43,175 bases of DNA from Flavobacterium sp. UBA6135 (GTDB lineage: Bacteria > Bacteroidota > Bacteroidia > Flavobacteriales > Flavobacteriaceae): positions 1,383 through 44,557 of the forward strand of contig NZ_DIVJ01000011.1 in NCBI RefSeq assembly GCF_002428305.1. The letters run 5' to 3'. The first letter of the stretch is position 1; each line of letters starts with the position of its first letter. Shown here in pieces: positions 1 through 9,089 of this stretch. The translations under genes and the position numbers were made by a program. The notes under the pieces are model-generated. The model made no database searches. It was not told the origin of the DNA and saw nothing but the letters and a program-made list of their open reading frames with translations.

Positions 1-46
1 TAACAGGGATATATATACTTTTTTCATTGTTTAGGTCGCTTTTAGG

Positions 47-967
47 TTAGAAATATCGTGGTGAACGTGAAACTTTTTTCGGGAAGTTCAAATCGAACAA
101 CAAAATCACCTCGTGAGAAGAAGGAGTGGTTACCTTCAAATCAGAAACGATATGGTCATAAGCATATCCGATGCGTAGATTAGGACTAATGGCATAATTT
201 ACCATAGCTCCAAAACTGTCTTCCAATCGGTAGGTTGCACCTATCTCAAACTTCTCGTTAAACAAGAAGTTGGTCGATACATCCAGTGAAGTTGGAGCAT
301 TAAAAGCCGACTTAACCATGGCAAAAGGTTTGAATTTTACATTGTCTGTTAAATCAAAAACATAACCTCCTGTTAAGAAATAATGTTGTGTTTCTGTTCC
401 AAATTCTCTTCCGTTGAAATCAAGGTGCTTTGATTTTAGCATATTAGGAACCGACAAGGCTACATAATATTTATTGGTGTAGTAGAAAATACCGGTTCCA
501 ATATTCATATACACATTGTTTGTGTTTTCAGAAAAAGCAGGGTCATTAGGATCAGGAAGCGTGCTGTACACATCATCAAACAAGCCTACCTTATGAAAGG
601 TAGCTCCTGCTTTTAAACCAAAGGCTAATTTGTGTTCTCCGCCTAAGTTTAAGGTATAGGAGAAATCAGCATATACATTTTGTTCCGTTACAGGTCCTAT
701 CTCGTCGGAGATAAGGGAAAGTCCCATCCCTACATTTCTACCAACAGGCATGTGTCCGGAAAAAGTAGCTGTGGTTGGAGCATCTTCAATTTCTACCCAT
801 TGCTTGCGGTACAACAACCCAAAGGAAAGGTTCTCTTTACTACCTGCATAGGCTGGGTTAATCACGTTCATATTATACATGTATTGTGTATAATGTGGAT
901 CTTGTTGAGCGGTAATGTCTGTAAGACCAATTACAACTACCAGTAGTGTGAAATATAATTTCTTCAT
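47..967 (-). CDS. PorP/SprF family type IX secretion system outer-membrane protein
   Basis: The 306-residue product has a signal peptide (residues 1 to about 20, ending in TAQQ) followed by the family hallmark DPHYTQYMYNMNVINPAYAG. The rest alternates short beta strands and turns, as expected for an outer-membrane beta-barrel, and ends in aromatic Phe. PorP/SprF proteins are known partners of T9SS cargo: in Flavobacterium johnsoniae SprF is needed to put the adhesin SprB on the surface. This gene lies 71 bases downstream of a giant type B T9SS protein on the same strand, which is the usual adhesin-then-SprF order. I infer that it helps secrete or anchor that neighbour. No separate -7 box is evident in the short gap, so co-transcription is likely. 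The family call is very secure; the specific partnership is inference. Confidence 0.93.
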   Translation of the reverse strand: MKKLYFTLLVVVIGLTDITAQQDPHYTQYMYNMNVINPAYAGSKENLSFGLLYRKQWVEIEDAPTTATFSGHMPVGRNVGMGLSLISDEIGPVTEQNVYADFSYTLNLGGEHKLAFGLKAGATFHKVGLFDDVYSTLPDPNDPAFSENTNNVYMNIGTGIFYYTNKYYVALSVPNMLKSKHLDFNGREFGTETQHYFLTGGYVFDLTDNVKFKPFAMVKSAFNAPTSLDVSTNFLFNEKFEIGATYRLEDSFGAMVNYAISPNLRIGYAYDHIVSDLKVTTPSSHEVILLFDLNFPKKVSRSPRYF

Positions 968-990
968 TTTAGTATAAGGTTTGTGGTTAA

Positions 991-1024
991 GCAGGGAGTT
1001 GCTCTAAAGGAAGAGCAACCCTGC
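991..1024. other. Intergenic stem-loop between the giant adhesin and its porP/sprF gene
   Basis: GCAGGG and, after a two-base bulge, TTGCTCT pair with AGAGCAA and CCCTGC around a seven-base loop. On the transcribed minus strand no run of U follows, so it does not look like a full intrinsic terminator. It could be an RNA processing or partial attenuation site that sets different levels for the two genes. Confidence 0.55.
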
Positions 1025-1038
1025 TTTATTGTATTTGA

Positions 1039-4000
1039 TTAACGCTCTCTGTTGATATAAATCCATCCGGTTTTAGTAGGTTCTGTTTCAAACTCTATTA
1101 CAAAATAGTACGTTCCGTCCGGTAATTCATCGCCTTTGTCAGACTGACCATACCATTGATTGGTATAATTAGTACGGCTGTAGACACTACGTCCGTAGCG
1201 GTTAAAAATACTTAACTTGGCAACACCAAAGGTAGAAAGGTCTAATTCATCATTCTTACCATCTCCGTTTGGAGAAATACCTTTTGGAATCACACAGTTG
1301 TTTATCACCACTTCAAAGCTAGTACCTGCAGAACATGTTCCTGATGTAGCATAGATATAAACCGTTTGTGTTGAAGTGACTAAACTTCCAGCCGCTAGTT
1401 GTGTGCCTGAACCGTTTGGACCTGTAAAATAAACATTATTTGAAGATAATGTTGGTAAAATGAAGCTTCCACATTGTTCCACATCCTCCAATTGATCCAC
1501 ACTTACCGAGTCTATAGTTACTACAAAACTGTTTTCTGCAGTACAATTAGGTGAAGTGTTACTCTGTGAAAAGATGTAAATGGTTTGTGTGCTGGTAATC
1601 TCATCTCCTGCAGCATAAGCTTGACCACTTCCATTTGGACCCGAATAATAATTTCCTGCAGTTAATGTTGGTAATTCATAAGAATCACAAGCGGTTACAT
1701 CAGAGAGACTATCAACAGGTGGTGTAGTATTTACCGTTACTTCAAAGCTGGTCTCACTCACACAATTTGGCTCTGTACCTGTTTGGGCAAAGATGTAAAT
1801 GGTTTGTGAGCTAGTAATAGGCGTTGAAACAGCAAGCTGTGTTCCACCGCCGTTTGGTGCTGTGAAGAAATTACCCACTTCAATGGAAGGAAGTAAATAA
1901 CTGTCACAAACGGTAACATCCGGTAAAGTACTGGCTTGAATACTATTAATAGTTACCACAAAACTTACCTCTGTAGCACACGGACCATTTGTAGTATATA
2001 CATAAATGGTTTGTGTGGAGGTTATCAAATCTCCTGCGTTTAATAATAATCCTGTGCCTCCCGGTTCTGAGAAATAATTACCAAGTAATAGGTTGGGTAA
2101 TTCGTATGAATCACAAGCGGTTATATTAATTGCTGGATCTAATGTTGGTGTTGGAACAATGAAAACTTCAAAACTTGATTCATCAGTACAGTTTGGAGTT
2201 GTACCGGTTTCAGCAAAAATGTAAATAGTTTGTGAAGAACTAATAACATGCCCAGCATTTAACATTACACCCGTACCTGTTGGGCCTCCGGTTGCGGTAT
2301 AATAATTATTATTAGCACTTAAATCATCTGGTAAAACATAACCATCACACACTATTACATCTTCTTTTTCATCCGCAGCTATGTTGTTAAATATAATTGA
2401 AACTTCATCTGATTTTGTAGTTTGACCACAAGCAATATCACACTTATAAATTCCTGTTTCAGTTACCGTTAAGGAAGCTGTTGTTTGATTTGGAATTATT
2501 TCATTGTCCTTATACCATATTACTGTACCTGGATCTCCTGTAAAAGTTGCATTTATTATGTGTGATTCTTGATTACAAAATACTAAGTCTGGCCCTAAAT
2601 CTACGTTACAACATGCAGCAGCACCGGTACCACCGGTTTGATTAATGTTAAATGTTCCTAAAGCGTTTCCATAATTAGTAACCAATAATAAATAATGTTG
2701 CCCTTGAACAGCATTTGGAATATCTATAAATTCTATTGCAGCGGCAGAATAACTACAATCTACTATATTGTTTGGAATGGATAAATTTCCATCAGGATAA
2801 TCATATAAATTGTTACATGCCGTACTGTTAATTTGAGCACTTGTAAAAGGACCCCACAATATGAAATCTACATCAGAATTTCCTGCTGAATTTTGACTTA
2901 AGGTAAATGTAATGGAACCCGATGTTTCAATCTCAATAGTAAACCAAAATGGATTAGGTGTAGTAGATAAACAACCAATAGATCCATAACTAGGAACTCC
3001 TATTTGATTATTAATGACTGAACCATCGCCACAAGTTAATTGAGCACTATCACATTGTGTTGGAGTGGTAATACAAAGATCAAAAGTAGCGATTAAGTTA
3101 GGTGTTGCCGGCTGTGAATAAACGCGTATATAATACACCTCTCCAGGAGTTAAACCTCCTACGACTCCGCTATTGTTCACCTGACAATTAATTTGTGTTA
3201 AGGCACTACAAGATGACCCAGAGTAGGTAGCAAATGCTAAATCTGTAGTTGTCCCTTGAACGTTATTAAAACTAATATTATGTATACTAGCTAAAGCAGT
3301 AAACTGAAACCATACATCATCATCAGCGGTTCCTGTACAAGCATTTGGCTCTGGAGATGCCGTTGCACTTGTAATTGTTCCTGATATTGTTTGTGCACAT
3401 ATGAGAGAGATATTAACAGGTGCAATTAAAGGCGTACTACAACTATCATTTACAGGTGGTGGCGGTGGAACACTAACACAAACATTAAACGTTGTATTTT
3501 GAAGAATTGCGGTTCCAGAACTATAAACTCTAATATAATAAGTTTGTCCAGGAACTAATCCCGGGGCATAACTCAAATTTGGATCACTACAATAAACCAA
3601 CGTCAAGGCTGAACACGGATCACTTGGATTTGTTGTTGAAAACAACGCGTGATTCAAATTGGTAGTAGAACCTGCAACGTTCAATAATGAAATAGTATGT
3701 ATAGCCTGAGTTGCTACAAACTGATACCAAACATCATCATTTGCTGTTCCAACACAAGTATTGGCTTGAGGTGATTGAGTAGCTCCTTCAATTGTACCTG
3801 GTACGGTTAAAGCACAAGTAGCATCCGTATTCACCGGTACCACAGTTGCTGTATTACAATTATCATTAGCTGGTGCTGGAGGTGCCGGAATACAATTAGT
3901 AGTTAAGGTGAAAACACCTTGTGCCGTTCCAAAACCAAATACATATACATAATAAGTTACTCCTGGCGTAGTTACAACTTGAACTTCAGATTGGTTGCCA

Positions 4001-5808
4001 CAAAAATCATCGTTTCCGGCAACACAAGTAAATGTGCCACAAGCACCCGTAAACACTTGAATTTTTGTATCAAACGCAGAGCCACAAAGTGAAAATGTAA
4101 CTATATCACCTGTTCCTACATAAGAATACCATAAACCTCCGGATCCGGGTCCGGTTCCACAAGTAAATGTAGGGGCTCCTGCTGTGGTCGCACCAACGGT
4201 AGTTTGAGATTGCGAATCACCACATTCAATTGGAATAGCTCCTGAACATAAATTATTTGTAGCAGGACAAAAAGCTTGAGTAAGATTTGAGCTGTTTGAA
4301 AAACAGTTTATGTCGTTTGCGTTTTGAAGGTTCAATGTTACGTTTGTTCCATTTGGATAAGGTCCAAATTGCATGGTTCCCGGAGCAGATACCGATTGTG
4401 TTGCTCCACCTTCACTTGATGTACCAACAATTGATGTGGCAGTTCCCATATTAGTAACGTTTGCCACAGCAAAAAACTGATTCCCATTTGCACAATCTGG
4501 CAAAACACTATATGTTGCAGTAAAGTTAGTACATGTATTTTCAACAATAGTTAAAGTATAACCTGTGCTTTGTGTTGGAGCACCCGTTGCCCATGTTGAG
4601 ATGGCAATAATATAGGTTTGACCAGCCGTAACAGGCAATATAATTACTCTTGGGTTTGTATTTGAGTTTGCTACTCCTGCAATACAACTTACACCAACAT
4701 TTGCACAACTGTTATATACAAACAACCCAGACCATGTATTGGTTGGACTCATAGTTATAGTAACAGGTACGTTACTGGTTGCTGTGAAACTATAGAATAC
4801 ATCGTTACCATTTAAATAAGGATTTCCTGAGCCACAACCAGTTCCTGCCGAACCTCCATATTCATCACCATAATTACTCGTGTTGTCTGTTGTAACATAA
4901 GGTATTGAAGGAATAATGGCCGGAGCCTCACAAGTTTGACCTGGAGTTGACGTTGAAAAAGCAAATGGTCCTACCCATAAACTGGTATTAGTTGAAGGAT
5001 TACAAATTGCTCTAACATAATATTCATATTGAGTAGCTTGTTGAAGCGTTAACCCTAAAGCTTGTGTAGTTACAGGATTGCTGGCTGTTAAAATACCTAC
5101 TCCGGTTGGTGCATTTGGGACCTGAACAACCTCTACTTCAAACTGAGTTGCACCACCCGGATTTCCCCAAGAAAGTGTTGCTCCGGTTAAAGAAAAGTTA
5201 GAAGCTGTTGGGTTTACGGGGTCAATACATTGTTCTACTACTGATACATTGTCTACTAACCAACGGTCACCGCCTAAAGCAGTAGTGGGTTGTGTAAACA
5301 CCATTACAAAGGCAATGTAAACCTGCTGACCTGCCGGAAATGCATTTAAGCTTATAATTTTTTCTTCATAAACATTATATACAGCCGACAATTCGTTTTC
5401 AGTAAATTGTTGTACTAAGGTGTAAGCACCTAAATCAGCTTGATTAGCACTTGTTGAAACTCTGATTTGATACAAAGTTCCTTGGTTTCCTGCAAGTGTT
5501 GATCGTGTAAAAAACTTTAACTGTCCATTTGCTGGAACAGCTAATTGATTCGTAATCAACCAATCTTGCGAAGTATTACCAACCCCAATATTTTCACGAG
5601 TCATGAAAGCAGAATAGGTGCCTTGATAGACAGTTGGAGGAGTAGAAACGTTGTTGGTTCGTTCCCAGGAGTTAACGGTACCTACACCGTTATCGGTTAC
5701 TAACCATCCTGTTGGTGGAAAAGTAGCTCCTTCAAACCCTTCGAAATATTGAGAATATCCCGTTAGTGTGCAAAAAGCCGCTACTAATAAAAGCGTAATT
5801 TTTTTCAT
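1039..5808 (-). CDS. Giant multidomain T9SS-secreted surface protein with type B (gliding-associated) C-terminal domain
   Basis: This protein of 1589 residues starts at the ATG at 5808, which begins MKKITLLLVAAFCTLTGYSQ, a clean signal peptide; an in-frame ATG 33 bases earlier would add a poor leader. In order: a cleaved-adhesin/choice-of-anchor-J-like domain (about 20-195, with FEGFEG and TGW), a fibronectin type III domain (about 200-285), several Cys-containing beta domains (about 290-925, including two tandem units of about 140 residues starting NDNC and NDSC), an Ig-like segment, five tandem repeats of about 65 residues (about 1185-1507), and a C-terminal domain of about 80 residues starting GISPNGDGKND and including FNRYGRSVY. 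That last domain is the type B T9SS signal. The protein is expected on the cell surface or released. It precedes a PorP/SprF gene. The function is probably adhesion, but the ligand is unknown. Confidence 0.9.
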   Translation of the reverse strand: MKKITLLLVAAFCTLTGYSQYFEGFEGATFPPTGWLVTDNGVGTVNSWERTNNVSTPPTVYQGTYSAFMTRENIGVGNTSQDWLITNQLAVPANGQLKFFTRSTLAGNQGTLYQIRVSTSANQADLGAYTLVQQFTENELSAVYNVYEEKIISLNAFPAGQQVYIAFVMVFTQPTTALGGDRWLVDNVSVVEQCIDPVNPTASNFSLTGATLSWGNPGGATQFEVEVVQVPNAPTGVGILTASNPVTTQALGLTLQQATQYEYYVRAICNPSTNTSLWVGPFAFSTSTPGQTCEAPAIIPSIPYVTTDNTSNYGDEYGGSAGTGCGSGNPYLNGNDVFYSFTATSNVPVTITMSPTNTWSGLFVYNSCANVGVSCIAGVANSNTNPRVIILPVTAGQTYIIAISTWATGAPTQSTGYTLTIVENTCTNFTATYSVLPDCANGNQFFAVANVTNMGTATSIVGTSSEGGATQSVSAPGTMQFGPYPNGTNVTLNLQNANDINCFSNSSNLTQAFCPATNNLCSGAIPIECGDSQSQTTVGATTAGAPTFTCGTGPGSGGLWYSYVGTGDIVTFSLCGSAFDTKIQVFTGACGTFTCVAGNDDFCGNQSEVQVVTTPGVTYYVYVFGFGTAQGVFTLTTNCIPAPPAPANDNCNTATVVPVNTDATCALTVPGTIEGATQSPQANTCVGTANDDVWYQFVATQAIHTISLLNVAGSTTNLNHALFSTTNPSDPCSALTLVYCSDPNLSYAPGLVPGQTYYIRVYSSGTAILQNTTFNVCVSVPPPPPVNDSCSTPLIAPVNISLICAQTISGTITSATASPEPNACTGTADDDVWFQFTALASIHNISFNNVQGTTTDLAFATYSGSSCSALTQINCQVNNSGVVGGLTPGEVYYIRVYSQPATPNLIATFDLCITTPTQCDSAQLTCGDGSVINNQIGVPSYGSIGCLSTTPNPFWFTIEIETSGSITFTLSQNSAGNSDVDFILWGPFTSAQINSTACNNLYDYPDGNLSIPNNIVDCSYSAAAIEFIDIPNAVQGQHYLLLVTNYGNALGTFNINQTGGTGAAACCNVDLGPDLVFCNQESHIINATFTGDPGTVIWYKDNEIIPNQTTASLTVTETGIYKCDIACGQTTKSDEVSIIFNNIAADEKEDVIVCDGYVLPDDLSANNNYYTATGGPTGTGVMLNAGHVISSSQTIYIFAETGTTPNCTDESSFEVFIVPTPTLDPAINITACDSYELPNLLLGNYFSEPGGTGLLLNAGDLITSTQTIYVYTTNGPCATEVSFVVTINSIQASTLPDVTVCDSYLLPSIEVGNFFTAPNGGGTQLAVSTPITSSQTIYIFAQTGTEPNCVSETSFEVTVNTTPPVDSLSDVTACDSYELPTLTAGNYYSGPNGSGQAYAAGDEITSTQTIYIFSQSNTSPNCTAENSFVVTIDSVSVDQLEDVEQCGSFILPTLSSNNVYFTGPNGSGTQLAAGSLVTSTQTVYIYATSGTCSAGTSFEVVINNCVIPKGISPNGDGKNDELDLSTFGVAKLSIFNRYGRSVYSRTNYTNQWYGQSDKGDELPDGTYYFVIEFETEPTKTGWIYINRER
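1285..2380 (-). repeat. Five tandem copies of a 65-residue coding repeat in the giant adhesin
   Basis: Each unit begins with a core of the type D-V-x-x-CDSYxLP, continues through NYY or NFF with a Gly-rich turn (GPNGSG) and ends STQTIYIF..C....SFEVTIN. The first and last copies are the most diverged (VCDGYVLP and QCGSFILP). The DNA copies share recognisable stretches, such as the segment encoding TQTIYIF, so recombination between them is plausible. Confidence 0.85.
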
Positions 5809-5858
5809 AAAATGAACGTTAAAGTTAAAAAAATGTAACAAATTTTGTTTAGGGAAGT

Positions 5859-5866
5859 CAAATTTA
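5859..5866 (-). promoter_or_regulatory. -7 promoter box for the giant adhesin
   Basis: On the minus strand this reads TAAATTTG, an exact match to the Bacteroidota -7 consensus TAnnTTTG. A TTTTTG (5889-5894) sits 22 bases upstream as a -33 element. It predicts a leader of roughly 45 bases before the ATG at 5808. Confidence 0.6.
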
Positions 5867-5952
5867 ACAAATTTTAAAGATTGATTGACAAAAAATTCGT
5901 TTTTAACTTTTAAAGATTTTAATTAATTACAGTTTAAGATTTTTCAATTGAT

Positions 5953-5960
5953 TAGCTTTG
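5953..5960 (+). promoter_or_regulatory. -7 promoter box for hflX
   Basis: TAGCTTTG matches TAnnTTTG exactly, 18 bases before the hflX ATG. No good TTG is seen at the -33 distance, so only the -7 element is supported. Confidence 0.5.
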
Positions 5961-5978
5961 CATTGATAAAGCTATATT

Positions 5979-7196
5979 ATGTTAGAAAAAGTAGAAATAA
6001 ATTTTGAGAAAACAGTTGTGGTTGGAATTATTACACAGCTTCAAAGTGATGAGAAATTAAACGAATATTTAGATGAATTGGAGTTTTTAACTTTTACAGC
6101 CGGTGGTGAAGTTATTAAAAGATTTTCTCAAAAAATGGATAAACCTAATCCAAAAACTTTTGTAGGTACCGGTAAAATTGAAGAAATCCATCTATATATT
6201 AAAGAAAATGATGTAAAGACTGTTATTTTTGATGACGAACTTACTCCAGCTCAACAAAAAAATATTACCAAGATATTAGATTGTAAAGTCTTAGATCGAA
6301 CAAATCTAATTCTTGATATTTTTGCTCAGCGAGCAGAAACCTCTTATGCAAGAACTCAAGTTGAATTAGCTCAATGTCAATACTTACTTCCAAGACTTTC
6401 CGGAATGTGGACACACTTAGAAAGACAACGTGGAGGAATTGGAATGCGTGGTCCGGGTGAAACTGAAATTGAAACTGACCGTCGAATAGTAAGAGATCGA
6501 ATTGCTTTGCTGAAGGAAAAAATAAAAGTGATTGATAAGCAAATGTCTGTTCAAAGAAGCAATCGCGGTGCTTTAGTTCGTGTTGCTTTAGTTGGATACA
6601 CTAATGTAGGAAAATCTACTTTAATGAATGTTATTAGTAAGAGCGAAGTTTTTGTGGAAAACAAACTTTTTGCAACGCTAGACACCACCGTTAGAAAAGT
6701 TGTGATAAAAAACCTTCCCTTTTTACTTTCAGATACTGTTGGATTTATACGAAAATTACCAACTCAATTGGTTGAATCATTCAAAAGCACTTTGGATGAA
6801 GTTAGAGAAGCCGACTTATTGTTGCATGTTGTAGATATTTCTCATCCTGAATTTGAAGATCATATTGATTCGGTTAATCAAATTTTAAAAGATATTAAAA
6901 GTGATGGCAAACCAACAATTATGGTTTTCAATAAAATTGATGCCTACAAACCATTGCTCCCTAATGAAGATAATCTAACTGAAAAAACAGCAAGGCATCA
7001 AACATTAGAAGAGTGGAAAAACACTTGGATGTCAAATGTTGGCAAACGAAATGCTCTGTTTATTTCGGCTGTTAATAAAGATAATTTTGAAGAGTTTAGA
7101 GAAAATGTATACGAAGCCGTTAGAGAAATTCACATCTCTCGTTTTCCATACAACAAATTCTTATATCCTGATTATAATGATGCTATTGAAGAATAG
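5979..7196 (+). CDS. hflX: GTPase HflX
   Basis: The 405-residue protein carries the HflX N-terminal domain (FVGTGKIEEI and the DDELTPAQ region), the Gly-rich linker GMRGPGETEIETDRR that marks the family, and a TRAFAC G domain. Its P-loop is GYTNVGKST (residues 206-214), G3 is DTVGF and G4 is NKID. HflX binds the 50S ribosomal subunit and is known to split or rescue stalled ribosomes under stress, such as heat. Length and motif order are normal. It is transcribed alone from a -7 box 18 bases upstream and converges with the ABC ATPase gene, whose stop lies only six bases away. No terminator fits between them. Confidence 0.96.
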   Translation: MLEKVEINFEKTVVVGIITQLQSDEKLNEYLDELEFLTFTAGGEVIKRFSQKMDKPNPKTFVGTGKIEEIHLYIKENDVKTVIFDDELTPAQQKNITKILDCKVLDRTNLILDIFAQRAETSYARTQVELAQCQYLLPRLSGMWTHLERQRGGIGMRGPGETEIETDRRIVRDRIALLKEKIKVIDKQMSVQRSNRGALVRVALVGYTNVGKSTLMNVISKSEVFVENKLFATLDTTVRKVVIKNLPFLLSDTVGFIRKLPTQLVESFKSTLDEVREADLLLHVVDISHPEFEDHIDSVNQILKDIKSDGKPTIMVFNKIDAYKPLLPNEDNLTEKTARHQTLEEWKNTWMSNVGKRNALFISAVNKDNFEEFRENVYEAVREIHISRFPYNKFLYPDYNDAIEE

Positions 7197-7202
7197 TACT
7201 GA

Positions 7203-8882
7203 TTAATTTCCTTTTGGAATAGCATTTATTAGTTTTTGAGTGTATTCCGATTTCGGATTGTTATACAATTGGTCTGCTTCTTCCATTTCTTCAATTTTTC
7301 CTTTATTCATAACCATAACTTTATCTGACATATATTTTACAACAGCTAAGTCATGAGAGATAAAAAGATAGGTGAATCCGAAATTTTCTTTTAGTTCGTT
7401 CAATAAATTCAATACTTGTGCCTGAACGGAAATATCTAATGCCGAAACAGATTCATCGCAAACAATTAACTTTGGTTGAACCGCAATGGTTCTAGCAATT
7501 CCAATACGTTGTCTTTGTCCTCCGGAAAATTCGTGTGGATACCGGTTGAAATGTTCCTCACCTAATCCCACTTGTTTTAATATTTCTATAGTTTTTTCTT
7601 TTCGCTCCGCATCATTTTTATATAAACCATGAACTTTCATCGGTTCCATAATTGCTTTACCAACCGGAATTCTGGGATTTAATGAAGAATAAGGGTCTTG
7701 GAAAATAATTTGAATTTCTTTTCTCAAATCGCGTTGTTCTTTTTTTGAAAGGTTGGAAATCAGTTTTCCTCTGTAAAAAATTTGGCCACTTGTCGCTTTG
7801 TCTAATAACATGATAGTGTTACCTAAAGTGGATTTCCCGCATCCGGATTCACCTACTAAACCCAAAGTTTCTCCTTCATATATTTTGAAACTCACTGAAT
7901 CAACCGCAGTAAAACTTTGTTTTTTTGAAAAGAAACCTATGGTTGAAACATATTCTTTTGTTAAATCAACCACTTCCAACAATGGTTGTTTATTGTATAT
8001 TTCTAGATGATTGCTGTTTCTAATTTCATTCGTTATGATTGTTGCATTGGTTGTTTTCTCAATAAAATCATTTATTGTTGGCAATCGTTTTAATCGATAT
8101 TCTAAAGAAGGTCTTGATGCCAAAAGTGCTTTGGTATAATCATGTTGCGGGTCATTAAATAATTGTTTAGTATTTCCTTGTTCAACAATCTCTCCTTTAT
8201 ACATCACCAAAACATTGTGAGCAATCTCAGACACCAAAGCTAAATCATGTGAAACAAAAATAATACTCATTTTTGTTTCTTGCTGTAACTCTTTTAAAAG
8301 TAAAATAATTTCTTTTTGAACCGTAACATCAAGTGCTGTTGTTGGTTCATCAGCTATTAATAGTTTGGGCTTACAAGCAATAGCCATAGCAATCATCACA
8401 CGCTGTTTTTGTCCGCCTGAAATTTCATGTGGATAACTAGAATATATTTTGTCAGGATTGGGTAGTTTTACTTTTTCAAACAATTGTAAAACTTCAAGTT
8501 TTATTGCAGCGGTTGACTTTTTAGTATGAACTTTTAGGATTTCTCCAACTTGAAAACCACATTTTAATGAGGGATTCAATGAACTCATTGGTTCTTGAAA
8601 AACCATTGCAATTTCTGAGCCTCTGATTTTTTGAAATTTTTTTCCATCAACTTGCAAAAGATTATGGCCATCAAATAGAATTTCTCCTTCATCAATTTTT
8701 GCAAGTTTTTTTGGAAGCAATCCCATAATTGCTAGTGAAGAAACCGATTTGCCTGAACCCGATTCACCAACAATGCCAAGTATTTCGTTAGAATTTAATT
8801 CATAACAAAGATTACTTATCACATTATGATAACCATTTCCTTTTTTAAAAGAAATACAAAGATTTTTTACTTGTAATACCAT
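7203..8882 (-). CDS. Peptide/nickel-type ABC transporter ATPase, two fused nucleotide-binding domains (DppD-DppF type)
   Basis: Two complete ABC ATPase domains lie in one chain of 559 residues. The first has Walker A GESGSGKS, signature SGGQKQR and Walker B LLIADEPTTALD. The second (from about residue 300) has GESGCGKST, SGGQRQR and LIVCDESVSALD. A segment after the first domain resembles the oligopeptide transporter C-terminal extension. This layout equals DppD plus DppF in one protein, as in GsiA or YejF, and normally powers an importer of oligopeptides or related solutes. No permease or binding-protein gene is nearby, so its membrane partners must be encoded elsewhere. The substrate cannot be told from sequence. 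The Walker B Glu is present in both halves, so both sites should hydrolyse ATP. Confidence 0.93.
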   Translation of the reverse strand: MVLQVKNLCISFKKGNGYHNVISNLCYELNSNEILGIVGESGSGKSVSSLAIMGLLPKKLAKIDEGEILFDGHNLLQVDGKKFQKIRGSEIAMVFQEPMSSLNPSLKCGFQVGEILKVHTKKSTAAIKLEVLQLFEKVKLPNPDKIYSSYPHEISGGQKQRVMIAMAIACKPKLLIADEPTTALDVTVQKEIILLLKELQQETKMSIIFVSHDLALVSEIAHNVLVMYKGEIVEQGNTKQLFNDPQHDYTKALLASRPSLEYRLKRLPTINDFIEKTTNATIITNEIRNSNHLEIYNKQPLLEVVDLTKEYVSTIGFFSKKQSFTAVDSVSFKIYEGETLGLVGESGCGKSTLGNTIMLLDKATSGQIFYRGKLISNLSKKEQRDLRKEIQIIFQDPYSSLNPRIPVGKAIMEPMKVHGLYKNDAERKEKTIEILKQVGLGEEHFNRYPHEFSGGQRQRIGIARTIAVQPKLIVCDESVSALDISVQAQVLNLLNELKENFGFTYLFISHDLAVVKYMSDKVMVMNKGKIEEMEEADQLYNNPKSEYTQKLINAIPKGN

Positions 8883-9010
8883 TTCGTTTCAAATTGGAAT
8901 AAATATACTGCTATTTTGCAAACCAAACTTTCAAAAAATACGTAATAAACAATAGTTAATGTTATTCAAAAAAAATTATAGTGTTCATGATTTTAGTAGA
9001 TTTGAATAGT

Positions 9011-9028
9011 CAATTCTTTAAAGAATTG
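9011..9028. promoter_or_regulatory. 18-bp perfect palindrome upstream of the secreted protease
   Basis: CAATTCTTTAAAGAATTG is its own reverse complement. It lies in the 207-base gap between the ABC ATPase and the protease gene, 28 bases upstream of the protease -7 box. That is a typical place for a dimeric regulator to bind. The binding factor is unknown, and the site's AT-richness lowers its significance. Confidence 0.45.
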
Positions 9029-9056
9029 GAAATAAAACTACATAAAATTAAATTAA

Positions 9057-9064
9057 TATATTTG
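9057..9064 (+). promoter_or_regulatory. -7 promoter box for the secreted S8 protease
   Basis: TATATTTG matches TAnnTTTG exactly, 25 bases before the ATG at 9090. A TTG at 9026-9028 is slightly too far upstream to be a standard -33 element. Confidence 0.55.
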
Positions 9065-9089
9065 TCTTTTAAAATACTATCTATAAACA

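Noticed and set aside
1285..2380. Repeats considered as a CRISPR-like array.
   Set aside because: The periodicity is about 195 bases, in frame and protein-coding, with no short identical repeats or spacers.
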